Assembly: GCF_008330225.1 (NCBI RefSeq)
Contig: NZ_CP042466.1
Coordinates: forward strand, 2,536,001-2,600,000
From: Geobacter sp. FeAm09
Lineage (GTDB): Bacteria > Desulfobacterota > Desulfuromonadia > Geobacterales > Pseudopelobacteraceae
Direction: 5' to 3'
Length of the DNA stretch: 64,000 bases
The position numbers were made by a program, and so were the translations under genes. The notes under the pieces are model-generated. The model did no database searches and was not told the origin of the DNA. It saw only the letters and a program-made list of their open reading frames with translations. Shown here piece after piece: positions 9,203-20,000 of this stretch (position 1 is its first letter; the number at the start of each line of letters is the position of its first letter).

Positions 9203-10435
9203 TTGCCCCTCAAGATTCTTCACATACTGAGCCAACGTCCCGATGCCACCGGCAGCGGTTTTTTCGTGCAGAACATGCTGCGGCAGAGTGCGGCCCGGGG
9301 ACACGAGAATTATCTGCTGTGCGGCGTTCCTGCCGGTGACATTCCGGTTCTCGACTGTATCGACAGAGACAGGTGCAGTTTTGTGTTATTTGACGGCCCG
9401 GATCTGGCCTTCCCCATCCCCGGCATGAGTGATGCCATGCCGTATCCGAGTTCAGTTTTCGGCATGCTCACCGAAAAACAACTCCTGGCCTACGAGCAGG
9501 TTTTTTCCGAAAAAATACGGCATGCCGCCACAGAATTTGCGCCGGATATCATTCACAGCCACCATCTCTGGCTGGTAACGGCCATCACCCGCAGAATACT
9601 GCCGGACATTCCGATGGTAGCCTCCTGTCACTCCACCGATCTCCGGCAATTCATGCAATGCGGGCATCTGCGGTCGCAGGTATATGAAGATTGCCGGAAG
9701 GTTGAGAGGGTTCTGGCACTCAGCAGGGATCAGAGCCGGATGATACAGAGCCTGTATCAGATTGACGGCCGCCGAATTGACATTGTTGGCGGTGGCTTCA
9801 ATCGGGAGCTGTTTGACTGGGGGCCGAAGGAAGCCACGCCGATACACCTGCTGTATGCCGGAAAGCTGAGTTTTGCCAAAGGGGTCGACTGGTTGCTGCG
9901 TGCCTGTCGCCATATCGCCGGGCTGCCGGTGCACTTGCACCTCGCCGGTTCCGGGGCCGGGCATGAGGCGGAAGTCTGCCGTGCCCTTGCCGCAGAGCTG
10001 GAAATCCCGGTGCAGTTTCACGGCAATCTGCCGCAAGCGCAGCTTGCCGTCCTGATGCGAGCCGCCCATATCTTCATTCTGCCGTCTTTTTACGAAGGCT
10101 TTCCCCTGGTGCTGCTCGAAGCCCTGGCCTCAGGCTGCCGGATCATCACCACCAGGCTGCCGGGTGGCTGTGAACTGCTGGAAAATGTGCGCAGCGATTT
10201 GGTACAGTTCATCAACCTGCCCCCCCTGCAGACGGTTGACCGGCCATTTCCCGATGATTGGCAGAGTCTCGAAGAGCAACTGGCCGATGCGATACGGCAC
10301 ATGGTCGATCTGGCGCAAAAAACCCCAGCCCCGACCGCGGCCGAAACGAACGGGTTGACGGTGTTTCATACCTGGGAGGGGGTTTTTTCGAGGGTGATGG
10401 CGGCTTACAGCCACGTTCTCAGTCGTGGAGGTTAA
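9203..10435 (+). CDS. GT4 family glycosyltransferase
   Basis: This is a retaining GT-B glycosyltransferase that would transfer a sugar from a nucleotide donor to a glycan or lipid. The N-terminal domain starts LKILHILSQRPDATGSG, the usual beginning of this subfamily. The C-terminal GT4 domain contains LLYAGKLSFAKGVDWLLRA and FILPSFYEGFPLVLLEALASGC, the EX7E-type donor motif. The start is uncertain: I placed it at a TTG at 9203 because family members start at MKILH; a GTG at 9191 and a TTG at 9146 are in frame, and none has a strong ribosome-binding site. Its 3' end overlaps the convergent PP2C gene by 17 bases. Acceptor is unknown; neighbours suggest surface glycans. Confidence 0.85.
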   Translation: MPLKILHILSQRPDATGSGFFVQNMLRQSAARGHENYLLCGVPAGDIPVLDCIDRDRCSFVLFDGPDLAFPIPGMSDAMPYPSSVFGMLTEKQLLAYEQVFSEKIRHAATEFAPDIIHSHHLWLVTAITRRILPDIPMVASCHSTDLRQFMQCGHLRSQVYEDCRKVERVLALSRDQSRMIQSLYQIDGRRIDIVGGGFNRELFDWGPKEATPIHLLYAGKLSFAKGVDWLLRACRHIAGLPVHLHLAGSGAGHEAEVCRALAAELEIPVQFHGNLPQAQLAVLMRAAHIFILPSFYEGFPLVLLEALASGCRIITTRLPGGCELLENVRSDLVQFINLPPLQTVDRPFPDDWQSLEEQLADAIRHMVDLAQKTPAPTAAETNGLTVFHTWEGVFSRVMAAYSHVLSRGG

Positions 10436-11291
10436 TGGCGATGGCGGCGATATCGTCATGGAGCTTGAAACGGGGGTAAACGCGGCAAAAAGGGTCGTCC
10501 TGCTGCAACGCCCGGACATGGTCGCAAATCTCTTGCAAGCCGCCCTGCTGATAGCAGGCGACGAAGCGAGACCAGTCGCTTGCATCTTCCGGATTTTCTT
10601 TCGGGAGAAAGAGACCGTCGGTAAAAAGCAGGATGGCGGCCACGCCATCAAGTGCCACACGACCACAGTTGAGAAAGTCGAGGGCCACGGCCTCTCCATT
10701 CAACGTCCCGTAGCTTCTGTTCATCTGCAGCCGCACCTTTTTAATCTGCTCCGCAAGCTCAGTGCCAATGCCGAGGCCGGAAGAGCACGGCAGATTCTTC
10801 CACAGCATGAGCGTCTCAAGGTCATGATCGGTCTCATGTGTCAGCAGCCTGTACCGACCATTGTCCATAACCAGCAGAATGAGGCTGTCGCCGATCTGGC
10901 AGTAATCCGCATGGTTTTCTTCAATGCGCACCACAGCGGCGCTTGTCGACCAGAGGAGGTGCCGTTCATTGTCGGTAATGCCGAGTTCACGGGTTGCTAC
11001 ATTGATCTGACGATTGGCGAGATCGGCTGAGCGATAGAGGTCGCTGCCACCGGTCCGGAAGGCGTGCGCGGCTATCCGGGCAGCAAGAAGCCCGCCGGTG
11101 GTGCCCGGCGGGAGATTGTCATTTGCCAGGCTGGTAGCGCCGTCAAACACGCCAAAGAGGTTGCCATCGCGGAGCAGCACATCTTCATTTACCGTACCAC
11201 TGCCTTTTTGCAAAAGCATCTCGGCTGGCCGGTCGGCATAATCATCGTACGGTCGGTGGATGGGCGTATGAAGGTTGGGGGCACTATACAT
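10419..11291 (-). CDS. PP2C-type serine/threonine phosphatase
   Basis: The 290-residue product has PP2C metal-binding motifs: VNEDVLL near residue 38, FGVFDGATS near 48, a later ILLFTDGLF, and a C-terminal DDIAAIAI. These place it in the metal-dependent Ser/Thr phosphatase family, acting in the cytoplasm with no membrane segment. The ATG at 11291 is preceded by AAGGA about 10 bases upstream; a longer reading to 11390 lacks family similarity and is not used. It is divergent from the FemAB-like gene and convergent with the glycosyltransferase gene. No Hanks-type kinase is adjacent, which is unusual for a PP2C pair. Its substrate is unknown. Confidence 0.8.
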   Translation of the reverse strand: MYSAPNLHTPIHRPYDDYADRPAEMLLQKGSGTVNEDVLLRDGNLFGVFDGATSLANDNLPPGTTGGLLAARIAAHAFRTGGSDLYRSADLANRQINVATRELGITDNERHLLWSTSAAVVRIEENHADYCQIGDSLILLVMDNGRYRLLTHETDHDLETLMLWKNLPCSSGLGIGTELAEQIKKVRLQMNRSYGTLNGEAVALDFLNCGRVALDGVAAILLFTDGLFLPKENPEDASDWSRFVACYQQGGLQEICDHVRALQQDDPFCRVYPRFKLHDDIAAIAINLHD

Positions 11292-11431
11292 CGGGGCTTG
11301 TCCTTGATTACAAATCCATGCAACTATAATATACATCCGGCATGACGGCAAATTGGTAGTTACCATGATTAGCGCAAGCGTTATCGTCAATACCGATAAT
11401 TAACGTCTGGCTTTGAAAATGACACGAACCT

Positions 11432-12478
11432 ATGATCACGATTGTTAACGACTGTCGGCAGGATATGTGGGATGAGTATATCGGCAACAATCCCCGCAGC
11501 CTGTTCTTTCATCGCCATGGCTGGGCCGAGGCCTTGGCTGTCACCTACGATCTGCCGGTTTTCCGGCTGGCGGCCAGGAATAATGCCGGAACCATCGTCG
11601 GCGCGCTTCCGGTTATCCTGTTTTCCCCACCTGGTGCAGCAAAACGATTACTATCACTGCCATACACCGATGCGGCGGGTATTGTTGCCGAAAATGGCGA
11701 AGCCGCAAGCGAACTGGTTTCGGCCGCCTTGCGCATGGCCCAGGAGCTGGGTGCCGACCATCTGGAGATACGCCAAGCCGGAAATGCAGAGCAAGAGGCT
11801 TTTTCCCCTGGCACTGCACCGTGGCATCATATGGCCCATGCATTCAAAACCGGCCTTTCCCGGACGCTTCCCGTCTCCCCCGAGGCACTATGGCTTGATT
11901 TACGGCCCAAAGTGCGGAACCAGGTACGAAAAGCGATGCGGGAAGGGTGCCGGGCAGAGATCGGTGGGCGTGAACTGTTGCCCGATTTCTTTGCGGTATT
12001 TTCAGAAAATATGCGCGATCTTGGCTCTCCGGTACATGATCCGGCCATCTTTCGGCATCTGGCCGGCCATTTCCCCGAGAGCATGCATGTCGTCGTAGTA
12101 TTTCGGGCCGATCTCCCGGTTGCGGCGGCGATCCTTTTGCGGCATGGCGCGACACTCTTCAACCCCTGGGCATCGTCGTTGAGGCGGGAAAGGCCGTTTT
12201 GCCCGAATATGCTGCTCTATTTTACGATGCTCGACTTTGCCGTGCAGACGCAATGCGAACGATTCGATTTCGGCAGGTCGAGCCCCCATGCCCCTACCTG
12301 CCGTTTCAAGCTGCAATGGGGTGCGGTGATGCAGCCCCTGGTGTGGCATGTTTATTCCCGGCCCGGTTGCCACTGGCATCCGGAACGGGAAAGCCTCGCC
12401 CACGAAAACTGGAAGAGCGTCAGCCTCGCTGAATCCAACAGAAGAGGACCGGCGCTCAGGCGCTGGATCAGCCTGTGA
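11432..12478 (+). CDS. FemAB-like GNAT acyltransferase, PEP-CTERM-associated type
   Basis: The 348-residue protein looks like a two-lobed GNAT/FemAB transferase. It contains LWLDLRPKVRNQVRKAMREGC in the middle, the typical FemAB arginine-rich loop. Near the C-terminus it has CERFDFGRSSPHAPTCRFKLQWGA, matching the DFGRS...RFKxxWGA signature of FemAB-like proteins found in exosortase/exopolysaccharide loci. It would attach an acyl or aminoacyl group to a surface precursor; the substrate is inference only. It starts 140 bases from the divergent PP2C gene and overlaps the next gene by 4 bases (GTGA), so the two are translationally coupled. Confidence 0.75.
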   Translation: MITIVNDCRQDMWDEYIGNNPRSLFFHRHGWAEALAVTYDLPVFRLAARNNAGTIVGALPVILFSPPGAAKRLLSLPYTDAAGIVAENGEAASELVSAALRMAQELGADHLEIRQAGNAEQEAFSPGTAPWHHMAHAFKTGLSRTLPVSPEALWLDLRPKVRNQVRKAMREGCRAEIGGRELLPDFFAVFSENMRDLGSPVHDPAIFRHLAGHFPESMHVVVVFRADLPVAAAILLRHGATLFNPWASSLRRERPFCPNMLLYFTMLDFAVQTQCERFDFGRSSPHAPTCRFKLQWGAVMQPLVWHVYSRPGCHWHPERESLAHENWKSVSLAESNRRGPALRRWISL

Positions 12479-13647
12479 ACGGCAGGCGACTGGCACTTTC
12501 CGGCGCGGTTTTTTCGCTGCCGCAACCGATCTTTCTGGTCATTGAGGATGTGGGCTGGTGGCAGGGATACGACGGGGCGGCGCAGAACGAACCCTTTCGC
12601 ACCGGTTTCTGCCGCCGTCATTGCCTGGACGATTACCGTGCCCTGACACGGCTTGCCAGGCGGCTTTCCATGCGGCTCGCCATTGGCTTGGTGCTGGGGG
12701 AGTGGGACCGTACCAACTTCCTGAAAGACGTGCAGGGTGCCACCTGGATGGGCACGGCTTGGGACAACAGTATCAACCAGGGGCCCTGGCTCGATGAAAC
12801 GGCGCAGTATCTCAACGACCATCGGCAGTTTCTCGAGATCGCCCTGCACGGCATCTGTCACGAGTTCTGGCAGGACGGGCAGATGCACCGCACGGAATTC
12901 CATGATGCAAGCGGGCAAATGCGGCCGGAGGCAGTGGTGCGCCGCCACCTCGAGGCCTATGCCACCCTCTTGTCGCAGAACGGGCTGGGGGGCTTTCCTC
13001 GGTTTTTTATCCCACCTGCCCTCTACCACAGCTTCGGCAACGGCCGGGAGTCAATGCAGGCGATCCTCAAATCCTTCGGCATCGATTATGTCGCGACACG
13101 CTTCAGCAAGGCCCGCCTCTATGCCAAACCCCAGCATCCGCGCCTTGCCTGGGAATGCGGCATTGGACTCGTCGAGAGGGGACTTTCCCCGGTGAACTGG
13201 GATGTGGCAGCTGCCCCGCCGCGCTTATGTGACGATAATTCTCCGATCCTCGCCCTGCATTGGGCCAATCTCCTGCACCCCGATGCGGAGCGGAATCATG
13301 AGGTGGTGGACGCTTGGGCGGATATGCTGGCGACAAAGGCCGCCGGGCTCGATTTTATTCTGGCGGAAGAACTGGCTGCCTGCTGGTGCCAGGCGGCAGC
13401 GTATTTCCTTGCCGATTTTAGAAAGGAATCAAATAGCATTGTCATTGACCTTGGGGCGATACCAACGCTGCCCTGTTTTACCGGAGCGATAGCATTAAAA
13501 ATACGGGACGAACAGTCGCAAACCTGGCATGTTCACGGGGCAAACGTTGTGGGGCAAACAACTGGAGAGGATTCAACAACAACTCGTTATTTGCTGCCCG
13601 AGCCACGGAGTACGAAGATTGTAATTTCTCGCAACCATCACCGATAA
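12475..13647 (+). CDS. Putative polysaccharide-deacetylase-fold protein
   Basis: The 390-residue product starts at a GTG overlapping the preceding stop. It contains FLVIEDVGWW at residue 20, then LAIGLVLGEWDR, LEIALHGICHEFW and FFIPPALYHSFG. This spacing of acidic, His and Pro-aromatic strands resembles NodB/carbohydrate-esterase-like barrels. The canonical HxxxH motif is not exact, so catalytic activity is uncertain. The C-terminal 90 residues may be a separate beta domain. No signal peptide is clear. Coupling to the FemAB-like gene and the nearby GT4 gene support a role in modifying a surface glycan. It could also be a non-catalytic member or a different barrel hydrolase. Confidence 0.5.
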   Translation: MNGRRLALSGAVFSLPQPIFLVIEDVGWWQGYDGAAQNEPFRTGFCRRHCLDDYRALTRLARRLSMRLAIGLVLGEWDRTNFLKDVQGATWMGTAWDNSINQGPWLDETAQYLNDHRQFLEIALHGICHEFWQDGQMHRTEFHDASGQMRPEAVVRRHLEAYATLLSQNGLGGFPRFFIPPALYHSFGNGRESMQAILKSFGIDYVATRFSKARLYAKPQHPRLAWECGIGLVERGLSPVNWDVAAAPPRLCDDNSPILALHWANLLHPDAERNHEVVDAWADMLATKAAGLDFILAEELAACWCQAAAYFLADFRKESNSIVIDLGAIPTLPCFTGAIALKIRDEQSQTWHVHGANVVGQTTGEDSTTTRYLLPEPRSTKIVISRNHHR

Positions 13648-13796
13648 ACAGGCCATGATGACGCGAGTTGAAGAGTAACGTTCCTCCCCTTCTCCCCGAA
13701 TCGCTCCCCCTCCCCCGTTATCCCGCCCCTCCGGCGCGGGGGCATCCGCCACTTCCCCCTTGTCTGCCCTGGCGGTTCCGGTGTAGTCTGTCCATC

Positions 13797-16700
13797 ATGG
13801 GCGCACTCAAGGTCATTACCAGCAACTCCCTCACCCGCCTGGCCGCCACCCTGGCGGGCGACTTGGCCGGTTCCCCCACCCCGCCCCTGGGGCGGGATAC
13901 GGTGGTGGTGCTCAATCCCGGCATGGCCCGGTGGCTCTCCCTGGAACTGGCAACCACCCGGGGGGTCGCCGCCGGTCTCGACTTCCCCTTTCCCAACCAG
14001 ATCCTGGATACCTGCTTCCGCGCCCTGATCCCCGGCGTGCCCGACAATTCGCCCTTTACCCGGGAGCGCATGTCCTGGCGCATCGCGGCCCGCCTCCCCG
14101 CCCTGCTGAGCCGCCCCGGCTTCGAACAGGCGGCCGGCTACCTGGGCGCGGCGGCCGACGGCCGACGGCTGCTCCAGATTTCCCGCATCCTGGCCGACCA
14201 GTTCGACCAGTACGTCATGTTCCGCCCCGAGATGGTCCTGGCCTGGGACCGAGGCCGGGACGACGGCTGGCAGGCCGACCTGTGGCGGGAGATCTCCGCC
14301 GGCTGCGCCGGCCAGCATCGGGCCGCGCACCTCGGGATGTTCCGGGAGCGCATCCGGCAGGGGGCGCACCCGGCGGGCACGCTCCCGCACCGCATCAACC
14401 TGTTCGGCATCTCCTACCTCCCCCCGTTCCACCTGGAGGCATTCTCGCTGCTCGCCCGGACGACCGAGGTGGTTTTCTACCTGCAGAACCCCTGCGGCGC
14501 CTTTTGGGGCGATCTCGTCTCCCGCAGGCGGCTGGCGGAACTGGCCCTGCGGGAGTCCCCCGATGCGGAGGAGTACTACGATACCGGCAACCCGCTGCTC
14601 TCCTCCCTGGGAACCATGGGGCAGGAGTTCCACGACATGCTGCTGGAATACGGCTTCGACACCACGGACCTGGACGACGGGGACGAGCAGCCCGGCGGCA
14701 CCCTGCTGCAGGCCATCCAGAACGATATCCGCCAGTTGCGGGACAGCGGCGGCCGGGACGAACGGATCGTCGTCGCGCCGGGAGACCGTTCCCTGCACGT
14801 GCACTCCTGCCATGGCCCGTTGCGCGAAATGGAGGTGCTCTACGACAACCTCCTGGCCATGTTCGATGAACTGGACGGCCTGGAGCCGCGCCACATCGTG
14901 GTGATGATACCGGACATCGAGGCCTTTGCCCCCTACATCGCCGCCGTGTTCGGCACCCAGGCCGGCGGCAGGCCGGCCATACCGTTCACCATCGCGGATC
15001 GCAGCCAGCGCCGGGAAAACCCGCTCATGGAAATCTTCGCCCGCATCCTGGAGCTCCCGGCGACCCGCTTCGGCGTCAACCAGATCCTGGAACTGCTGGA
15101 AGCGCCGCCGGTGCTGGACCGCTTCGCCATCACCCCCGACGAGTTGGAGGCCGTCAGGGGCTGGCTGAGTGAAACCGGCGTGCGCTGGGGCTTCGATGCC
15201 CACCAGCGGGCCGAGCTCGGTTTCCCGCCTTTTGCAGAGTTCAGCTGGCAGGCGGCCCTGGACCGCCTCTTCCTGGGCTATGCCCTGGAGCCGGACAGCG
15301 ACCGTCTGTTTCACGGCATCCTCCCCTTTGGGGATATCGAGGGACGCTCCGCGGTGCCGCTGGGCAAGCTGGCCGAATTCCTGCTGGCGGCGCGCACGGC
15401 GGCCAAGCGGCTGTCGGGGAGCCACTCCCTGGCCGCCTGGGCCGACATCCTCGCCAGCACCGCCCAGGATCTCATGCGCGCCGGCAACGGCGAGGACGGG
15501 CTCAAACCGCTCTTCGACAGCCTCCAGACCTTGCGCGAAGCCGAGGAAGTGAGCGGCTTCAAGACCCCCATCAACCTGGAGGCGGTACGGGAGGCCCTGA
15601 ACGGGCTGCTGGATGATTCCGGCGGCGGTTTCGGCTTTCTGGGGGGGCGGGTCACCTTTTGCGCCATGCTCCCCATGCGCAGCATCCCCTTCCGGGTGAT
15701 CTGCCTGTGCGGGATGAACGACGGCATCTTTCCCCGCAACAAGCGCCAGCCCGGTTTCAGCCTCTTGTCCGGAAAGCGCCGGCGCGGCGACCGCTCCGTC
15801 AGGGACGAGGACCGCTACCTGTTTCTGGAGACCCTCATCTCGGCCCGGGAGCGCCTGCACATCAGCTACACCGGCCAGAGCGACCGGGACAACTCCGTCA
15901 TCCCCCCCTCGGTGGTGGTGGCCGAACTGCTGGACTACGTGGCGCGCGGCGCTGTGGTTGCGGGCCTCCCCGAGACGCCCCCTCCCGTCCTGGTCAACCA
16001 CCGCCTGCAGGCCTTCAGTCCCGACTATTTCAGTCCCGGCGCCGATGCGCAGTTGTTCAGCTACTCCACCGAATACCGGGACGCCCTGACGGAGCGGCGC
16101 ATCTCCGGTCCCGCGACGCGCCGCTTCACCACGGAACCGCTGCCGGACGATCCCGAACTGGTGCAGGAGATCGAACTCCGGGAGTTGCTGCGGTTTCTGG
16201 GCAGCCCCTGCGCCGTTTTCCTGGCCCGGCGGCTGGGCGTACGCCCGTTCGACCCGGCCGAAGAGGTGCAGGAACGCGAATTGTTCCGCCTGGACGGCAT
16301 GGCCGCCTATGGGCTCAGGCAGGATTTGGTCCGGCAGGCCCTCTCCGGCACGGAACTTGGTACCGGCTACGAGACGGCCCGTGCCCGTGCCCTGTTGCCC
16401 CCCCTGGCCGCCGGAGAGACCGCCTACCGGGAGGCCCGGGACGAGAGCCAAAGGTTTGCCGGTTTGGTGGCGCCGTTCCTGGATGCGGAACGGGAGCCCC
16501 TGGCCGTGGCCTTCGGGCACAACGGCATGACGTTGCGGGGCGCCCTGAGCGGCATTCGCCAAACGCGGTGTCTGCGCTGGCGCTGCGCCGCCATGAAGGC
16601 CAAAGACCGCCTGACATTGTGGGTCGAACACCTGGTCCTGAACGCCCTGGCGCCCGCCGGCTATCCGTGCCGCAGCCTCCTGTTCTGCAACGACCTTTCC

Positions 16701-17009
16701 CTGGCCCTGGCACCGCTGGACAACGCCGCCGCCATTCTGGGCGACCTTCTCGATTTGTACCGAGAAGGGCTGAAAAGGCCGCTCCCCTTCTTCCCGCAGG
16801 CCTCCTGGCTCTATCTCACGGCGGGCATGGACAAGGCGGAAGGACGCTGGACCGGCAGCGACCACGCCCCCTACCCGGCCGAATCGGCCGAACCGTCGAA
16901 TTCCATCTGTTTTGGCGATACCAACCCACTGGGTCAGGAATTCGCGGAGCTGAGCCGCCGGGTGTTCGAACCGATGCGGGCGGTGGCGACCGAGGAGAAG
17001 ATGGCATGA
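13797..17009 (+). CDS. recC: Exodeoxyribonuclease V gamma subunit RecC
   Basis: RecC partners RecB in processing double-strand DNA ends and, in enterobacteria, recognises Chi. The 1070-residue product begins MGALKVITSNSLTRLAATL. It shows the family's N-terminal pattern NPGMARWLSLELA, LDFPFPNQILD and RMSWRIAARLP. Later blocks include VVMIPDIEAFAPYI and FRVICLCGMNDGIFPR. The ATG at 13797 aligns with known RecC starts; an upstream in-frame TTG at 13668 would add a proline-rich stretch unlike the family. It overlaps recB by 4 bases (ATGA). Length fits RecC. Confidence 0.93.
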   Translation: MGALKVITSNSLTRLAATLAGDLAGSPTPPLGRDTVVVLNPGMARWLSLELATTRGVAAGLDFPFPNQILDTCFRALIPGVPDNSPFTRERMSWRIAARLPALLSRPGFEQAAGYLGAAADGRRLLQISRILADQFDQYVMFRPEMVLAWDRGRDDGWQADLWREISAGCAGQHRAAHLGMFRERIRQGAHPAGTLPHRINLFGISYLPPFHLEAFSLLARTTEVVFYLQNPCGAFWGDLVSRRRLAELALRESPDAEEYYDTGNPLLSSLGTMGQEFHDMLLEYGFDTTDLDDGDEQPGGTLLQAIQNDIRQLRDSGGRDERIVVAPGDRSLHVHSCHGPLREMEVLYDNLLAMFDELDGLEPRHIVVMIPDIEAFAPYIAAVFGTQAGGRPAIPFTIADRSQRRENPLMEIFARILELPATRFGVNQILELLEAPPVLDRFAITPDELEAVRGWLSETGVRWGFDAHQRAELGFPPFAEFSWQAALDRLFLGYALEPDSDRLFHGILPFGDIEGRSAVPLGKLAEFLLAARTAAKRLSGSHSLAAWADILASTAQDLMRAGNGEDGLKPLFDSLQTLREAEEVSGFKTPINLEAVREALNGLLDDSGGGFGFLGGRVTFCAMLPMRSIPFRVICLCGMNDGIFPRNKRQPGFSLLSGKRRRGDRSVRDEDRYLFLETLISARERLHISYTGQSDRDNSVIPPSVVVAELLDYVARGAVVAGLPETPPPVLVNHRLQAFSPDYFSPGADAQLFSYSTEYRDALTERRISGPATRRFTTEPLPDDPELVQEIELRELLRFLGSPCAVFLARRLGVRPFDPAEEVQERELFRLDGMAAYGLRQDLVRQALSGTELGTGYETARARALLPPLAAGETAYREARDESQRFAGLVAPFLDAEREPLAVAFGHNGMTLRGALSGIRQTRCLRWRCAAMKAKDRLTLWVEHLVLNALAPAGYPCRSLLFCNDLSLALAPLDNAAAILGDLLDLYREGLKRPLPFFPQASWLYLTAGMDKAEGRWTGSDHAPYPAESAEPSNSICFGDTNPLGQEFAELSRRVFEPMRAVATEEKMA

Positions 17010-20000
17010 AAAACCTCGACCTGCGCGCAATCGACACCTGCGGCCCGACCCTGATCGAGGCCAGCGCCGGTACCGGCAAGACCTGGACCATCACCGCGCT
17101 CTATACCCTGCTGCTCCTGGAGCAACGCCTGCGCCCGGAGGAGATCCTGGTGGTAACCTACACCAAGGCCGCCACCGCCGAACTGCGCGACCGCATCAGG
17201 AAACGGATCGCCGCCACCCTGGACCTGTACGCCACCGGACGGGAGCCGGCCGACGAATTGGAACAGCTGCTGCTGGACAGCCCAAAGGTGAACCGGGAGG
17301 CCGCGCAACTCCTCCTTACCCGCGCCCTGTACTCCTTCGACGATGCGGCCATCTTCACCATCCACGGCTTCTGCCAGCGGGCGCTGCTGGAAAACGCCTT
17401 CGAGAGCGGTTCGCTGTTCGACAGCGAACTGACCGCCGACCAGTCCGCCCTGGCGGCCCAGGTATGCGACGACTTCTGGCGGACCCGGATCATGGCCGAC
17501 ACGGGGCCGTTCCTGGAACGCCTGGTCAGGGAGGGATACACGCCGGACAAGCTGGCTGCCCCCTTTGAAGGGCAGTATCAGAACCCGGACCTGAACGTCA
17601 TCCCCGAGGCTGTAGATGTGGACCTGGCCCGGCTCGCGGGGCAGCGGGACGCCCTGCTGCCGCCGGTGGCGGCCATGTGGGCTGCGGAACGCGCGGCCAT
17701 CGTCCAGATCCTCAACCAGGCCAACCTGAGCCAGACCAGCTACAAACCGGCCCAGATCGAGGCGGCCGCGGCAAAACTCGACGTCTGCCTGGGACAGGGG
17801 AATCTGGACAAGGGAAGTGACGGCCTGGCGCTGTTTACCCCGGCCCGCATCGAAAAGGGCATGAAGAAAGGGTCCGCCCGGCCGGAGCACCTCTTTTTCG
17901 ACCTCTGTGGCCGCTTGCACGATGCCGTTGTCCGGGTCGAAGACGGGTTCGACACGAAACTGATCCATCGCCGGATCGAGCTCAAAGCATGGTTGCGGGA
18001 CGAACTGGCCCGGCGCAAGCAGGCCCTTAACCTGCGCTGTTACGACGACCTGCTGCTGGACCTGCACCTGGCCCTGGAGGGGCCGGGCGGGGCGCGGCTG
18101 GCCGCCGGGCTCCGCGAGCGCTACCAGGCGGCCCTGATCGACGAGTTCCAGGACACCGACCCGCTGCAATGGCGGATATTCGCCCGCCTGGCCGGGTTGC
18201 CGGCAGGAAATGGGGCAATGGACCGGCCGGAACGGGGTACTTTCGGCACGGCCACCCCGGAGGCGCCTCCGTACCCGCTCTTCCTCATCGGCGACCCCAA
18301 ACAGGCCATCTACAGCTTCCGGGGCGCCGACATCCATGCCTACCTCGCCGCTGCCCGGGCCACGGCAGCGGACCGGCGCTGGACCCTGGACACCAACCGC
18401 CGTTCCACCCCGCCCCTGGTGGCCGCCGTCAATGCCCTGTTCGACACGGGCAACCCGTTCCTCAATCCCGGCATCCGGTTCAATCCGGTTCAGGCCGGCC
18501 GGCAGCGGCACCAGCACCTCCTGCGCCACGGCAGGCCGGTGGAGCAGCCATTGCGGTTCTGGGTATACCAACGTGCCGACCAGTCAAAGCCGGCGGCCAA
18601 AGGGACGGCACGCGGGACGACGGTCACGGCGACCGCCGCGGAAATCGCCCGCCTGCTGGACGGCAAGAGCGAGATCATCCCCAAGGACGGCATCCGGCGG
18701 CCGCTCAAGCCGGGTGATATGGCCATCCTGGTCAAGGCCCATTACCAGGCCGACCAGATGCAGAGCGCCCTGGCCGCCCTGGGCATCCCCTCGGTCCAGC
18801 ACGGCAATGCCACCATCTTCGAGACCCGCGAAGCGCTCGACCTGCTGCGCATCCTCCGGGCCGCCGCCGATCCGGGCCGCAGCGCCCTGATACGCGAGGC
18901 GCTGCTCACCTCCGTCGTCGGCCTGTCGGCCAACGACGTCTTTGCCCTGCAGCACGACGAGACCGCCTGGGAGGTCTGGCTGTTCCGCTTCCGGACGCTG
19001 CACGAGGCGGCCCAGACAGGAGGGGTGATCGCCCTGGTTTCGCGCCTGCTGGGGGAGTGCGGCGTCAGGCGGCAGGCGCTGGCCTCTGCCGACGGCCCCC
19101 GGCGCATGACCAACATCCTGCACTGCTGCGAACTGCTGCACCAGGCGGAGCAGGAGCAGGGGCGCGGCCTGGAGGGCTCCATCGCCTGGCTGGAACGGCG
19201 CATCACGGGAGAGATGCAGGACGACACCTTTCTCCTGCGCCTGGAAACGGACGCCAACGCCGTCACCATTTCCACCATCCATGCCAGCAAGGGCCTGGAA
19301 TATCCGGTGGTGTTCCTCCCCTTTGCCTGGGACCCCCCTTCCGCCCAAAACAGGCGGGTGCTCTTCCACGATGCCTCCGGAAAGCTGACCCTCGACCTGG
19401 GGTCGGACAAGCGGGACACGGACCACCGGCAACTGGCCCGGGAGGAGCAGGATGCCGAGGCGGCGCGGCTGTTATACGTTGCCCTCACCCGGGCCGAGTT
19501 CCTCTGTTATGTGGCCTGGGGCGGCATCAAGGGCGCCTTCGAATCGCCGTTGCGCAGGCTGCTCCACGGCGAGGACTATAGGGACGCCAAGTCGTTCGGC
19601 GCCGCCCCTGACCAGGAAATCCTGGCCGCCCTCGCCGGGCTGGCCGGCAAGGCGGCCCGTGAGGGCGGCCCCAGCCCCATTGCCGCCGGATTCATGCCGG
19701 CAGACACGCCCGCCCCGCCCTATTCCCCTGATCGGGAAACGTCAGCCTCCTTCGCCTGCCGCGGGGTGCAGCGGACTATTGCCGCCCAGTGGCGCGTCTC
19801 CAGCTTCAGCGCCATTACCGACGGCGCCGAACGCCACCTCCAGCCCCGCGATTACGATGCCGTGGCCGCCCACGACGCTCCCCCGGCCATGGCAGAGCCC
19901 CCGGCCGGCACAGACGGCCCGCCGGCCGGGTTCGGAACCGACCTGTCCATCTTCGGCTTTCCCCGCGGCGCAGCCGCCGGCACCTGCCTCCATGAGCTGT

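Noticed and set aside
15659..17005. Upstream extension of the recB frame
   Set aside because: It overlaps the 3' half of recC in another frame. RecB homologues begin at the ATG at 17006, which overlaps the recC stop.
13638..17030. Long minus-strand open frame (1130 codons) opposite recC
   Set aside because: recC on the plus strand is recognised from end to end. The antisense frame has low complexity and no motif.
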